Below the pieces are notes generated by a model, which worked only from the letters and a program-made list of their open reading frames with translations, ran no database searches and was not told the origin of the DNA. Shown piece after piece: positions 63,639 to 64,000 of a stretch of DNA of 64,000 nucleotides. A program made the translations under genes and the position numbers. Each line of letters starts with the position of its first letter. Within the stretch, counting starts at the first letter, position 1. This DNA comes from Opitutaceae bacterium (lineage in GTDB: Bacteria > Verrucomicrobiota > Verrucomicrobiia > Opitutales > Opitutaceae), in NCBI GenBank assembly GCA_030693515.1, contig JAUYAK010000112.1, forward strand, positions 1-64,000, in the 5' to 3' direction.

Positions 63639-63970
63639 GAGGGTTTGGTTTTTGATTTCAAATCGAGGAATCCGTTGATCTTGGCGTTGAGGCCGAAGAC
63701 CTCGCGGGTGCCGGCGAGGGCGACGAGCTCGACTTCCTTGGTGTCGCCGGCCTCGAAGCGCACGGCGGTGCCGGCGGGAATGTTGAGGCGAAAGCCGCGC
63801 GCGGCGGCACGGTCGAAGCGGAGGGCCTCGTTCGTCTCGAAGAAATGGTAGTGCGAGCCGACTTGGATCGGGCGGTCGCCGGTGTTGGCCACGGCGAGGG
63901 TGAGCGTCGCGAGGTCGCGATTCGCGGGGAGTGGGCCGGAGTCGGCCACGATGATTTCGCCGGGGATCAT
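63611..63970 (-). CDS. ureB: urease beta subunit UreB
   Basis: UreB is the small beta subunit packing against UreC in the urease trimer. The 119-residue protein begins [14 protein letters not shown] and has the hallmark [22 protein letters not shown] and [16 protein letters not shown]. Typical UreB is about 101-106 aa; the extra C-terminal residues [13 protein letters not shown] include a stretch supplied by an intergenic repeat. It is upstream of ureC in the minus-strand operon; ureA is presumably just to the right of the window. Confidence 0.95.
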   Translation of the reverse strand: MIPGEIIVADSGPLPANRDLATLTLAVANTGDRPIQVGSHYHFFETNEALRFDRAAARGFRLNIPAGTAVRFEAGDTKEVELVALAGTREVFGLNAKINGFLDLKSKTKPSSQRSQRRK

Positions 63971-64000
63971 GGGGCGAAAAAGAAGAAATGCGGACGGAAA

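Overview
The window is high-GC, densely packed bacterial chromosome. The gene content points to a verrucomicrobial (Opitutus-like) heterotroph. It has several large TonB-dependent receptors, secreted lamin-tail/CotH and beta-helix proteins sharing a C-terminal module, DUF1080 and PQQ-propeller secreted proteins, TTG/GTG starts, and many intergenic palindromes. The lineage is inferred from content only; no rRNA, tRNA, CRISPR array or intact insertion sequence was seen.

Region 1 (1-2945) is a damaged edge. A recombinase-type element end cuts off the 3' part of a minus-strand TonB-dependent receptor. Beyond it lies a tiny ORF behind a Pho-box-like repeat. Region 2 (2966-16471) is a complete phosphate regulon on the plus strand. 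It holds a Pho-box-preceded TonB receptor with a secreted partner, then a double Pho box, an OprP/OprO-type porin, pstS, pstC, pstA, pstB, phoU, phoB and phoR. Outer-membrane entry, periplasmic capture, ABC import and PhoR/PhoB control therefore lie together.

Region 3 (16471-24903), mostly minus strand, carries a small metallophosphatase, an M50-CBS membrane protease, a decayed TPR/membrane gene, and a Tat-exported phosphoesterase overlapping a PQQ-propeller protein. It also carries a DUF1080 protein and a TRIC channel / YCII-NTF2 / DUF1223 operon. Region 4 (25128-36367), plus strand, has an ECF sigma / putative anti-sigma pair followed by a bactofilin-like/RDD membrane protein. A 1597-residue lamin-tail/CotH surface protein and two tandem P-loop ATPases (the second with winged-helix and TPR-like parts) follow.

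Region 5 (36393-41392) holds a glycosyl-hydrolase-like protein, purE-purK, and a MocA/XdhC molybdenum-enzyme maturation pair. Region 6 (41583-55725) alternates TonB receptors with S9 prolyl-oligopeptidase-type peptidases, suggesting peptide capture and degradation. One receptor is frameshifted. A REP-associated transposase (RAYT) with an in-frame stop sits between two near-identical REP palindromes.

Region 7 (55738-58654) is housekeeping: a CCA-adding/poly(A) polymerase-family enzyme, DUF423, rplM and rpsI. Region 8 (58704-64000) is a urease operon read leftward, ureB-ureC-ureE-ureF-ureG-ureD, with ureA presumably just outside. Three of its intergenic gaps contain palindromic repeats, and two of its genes (ureB, ureG) end inside such repeats.
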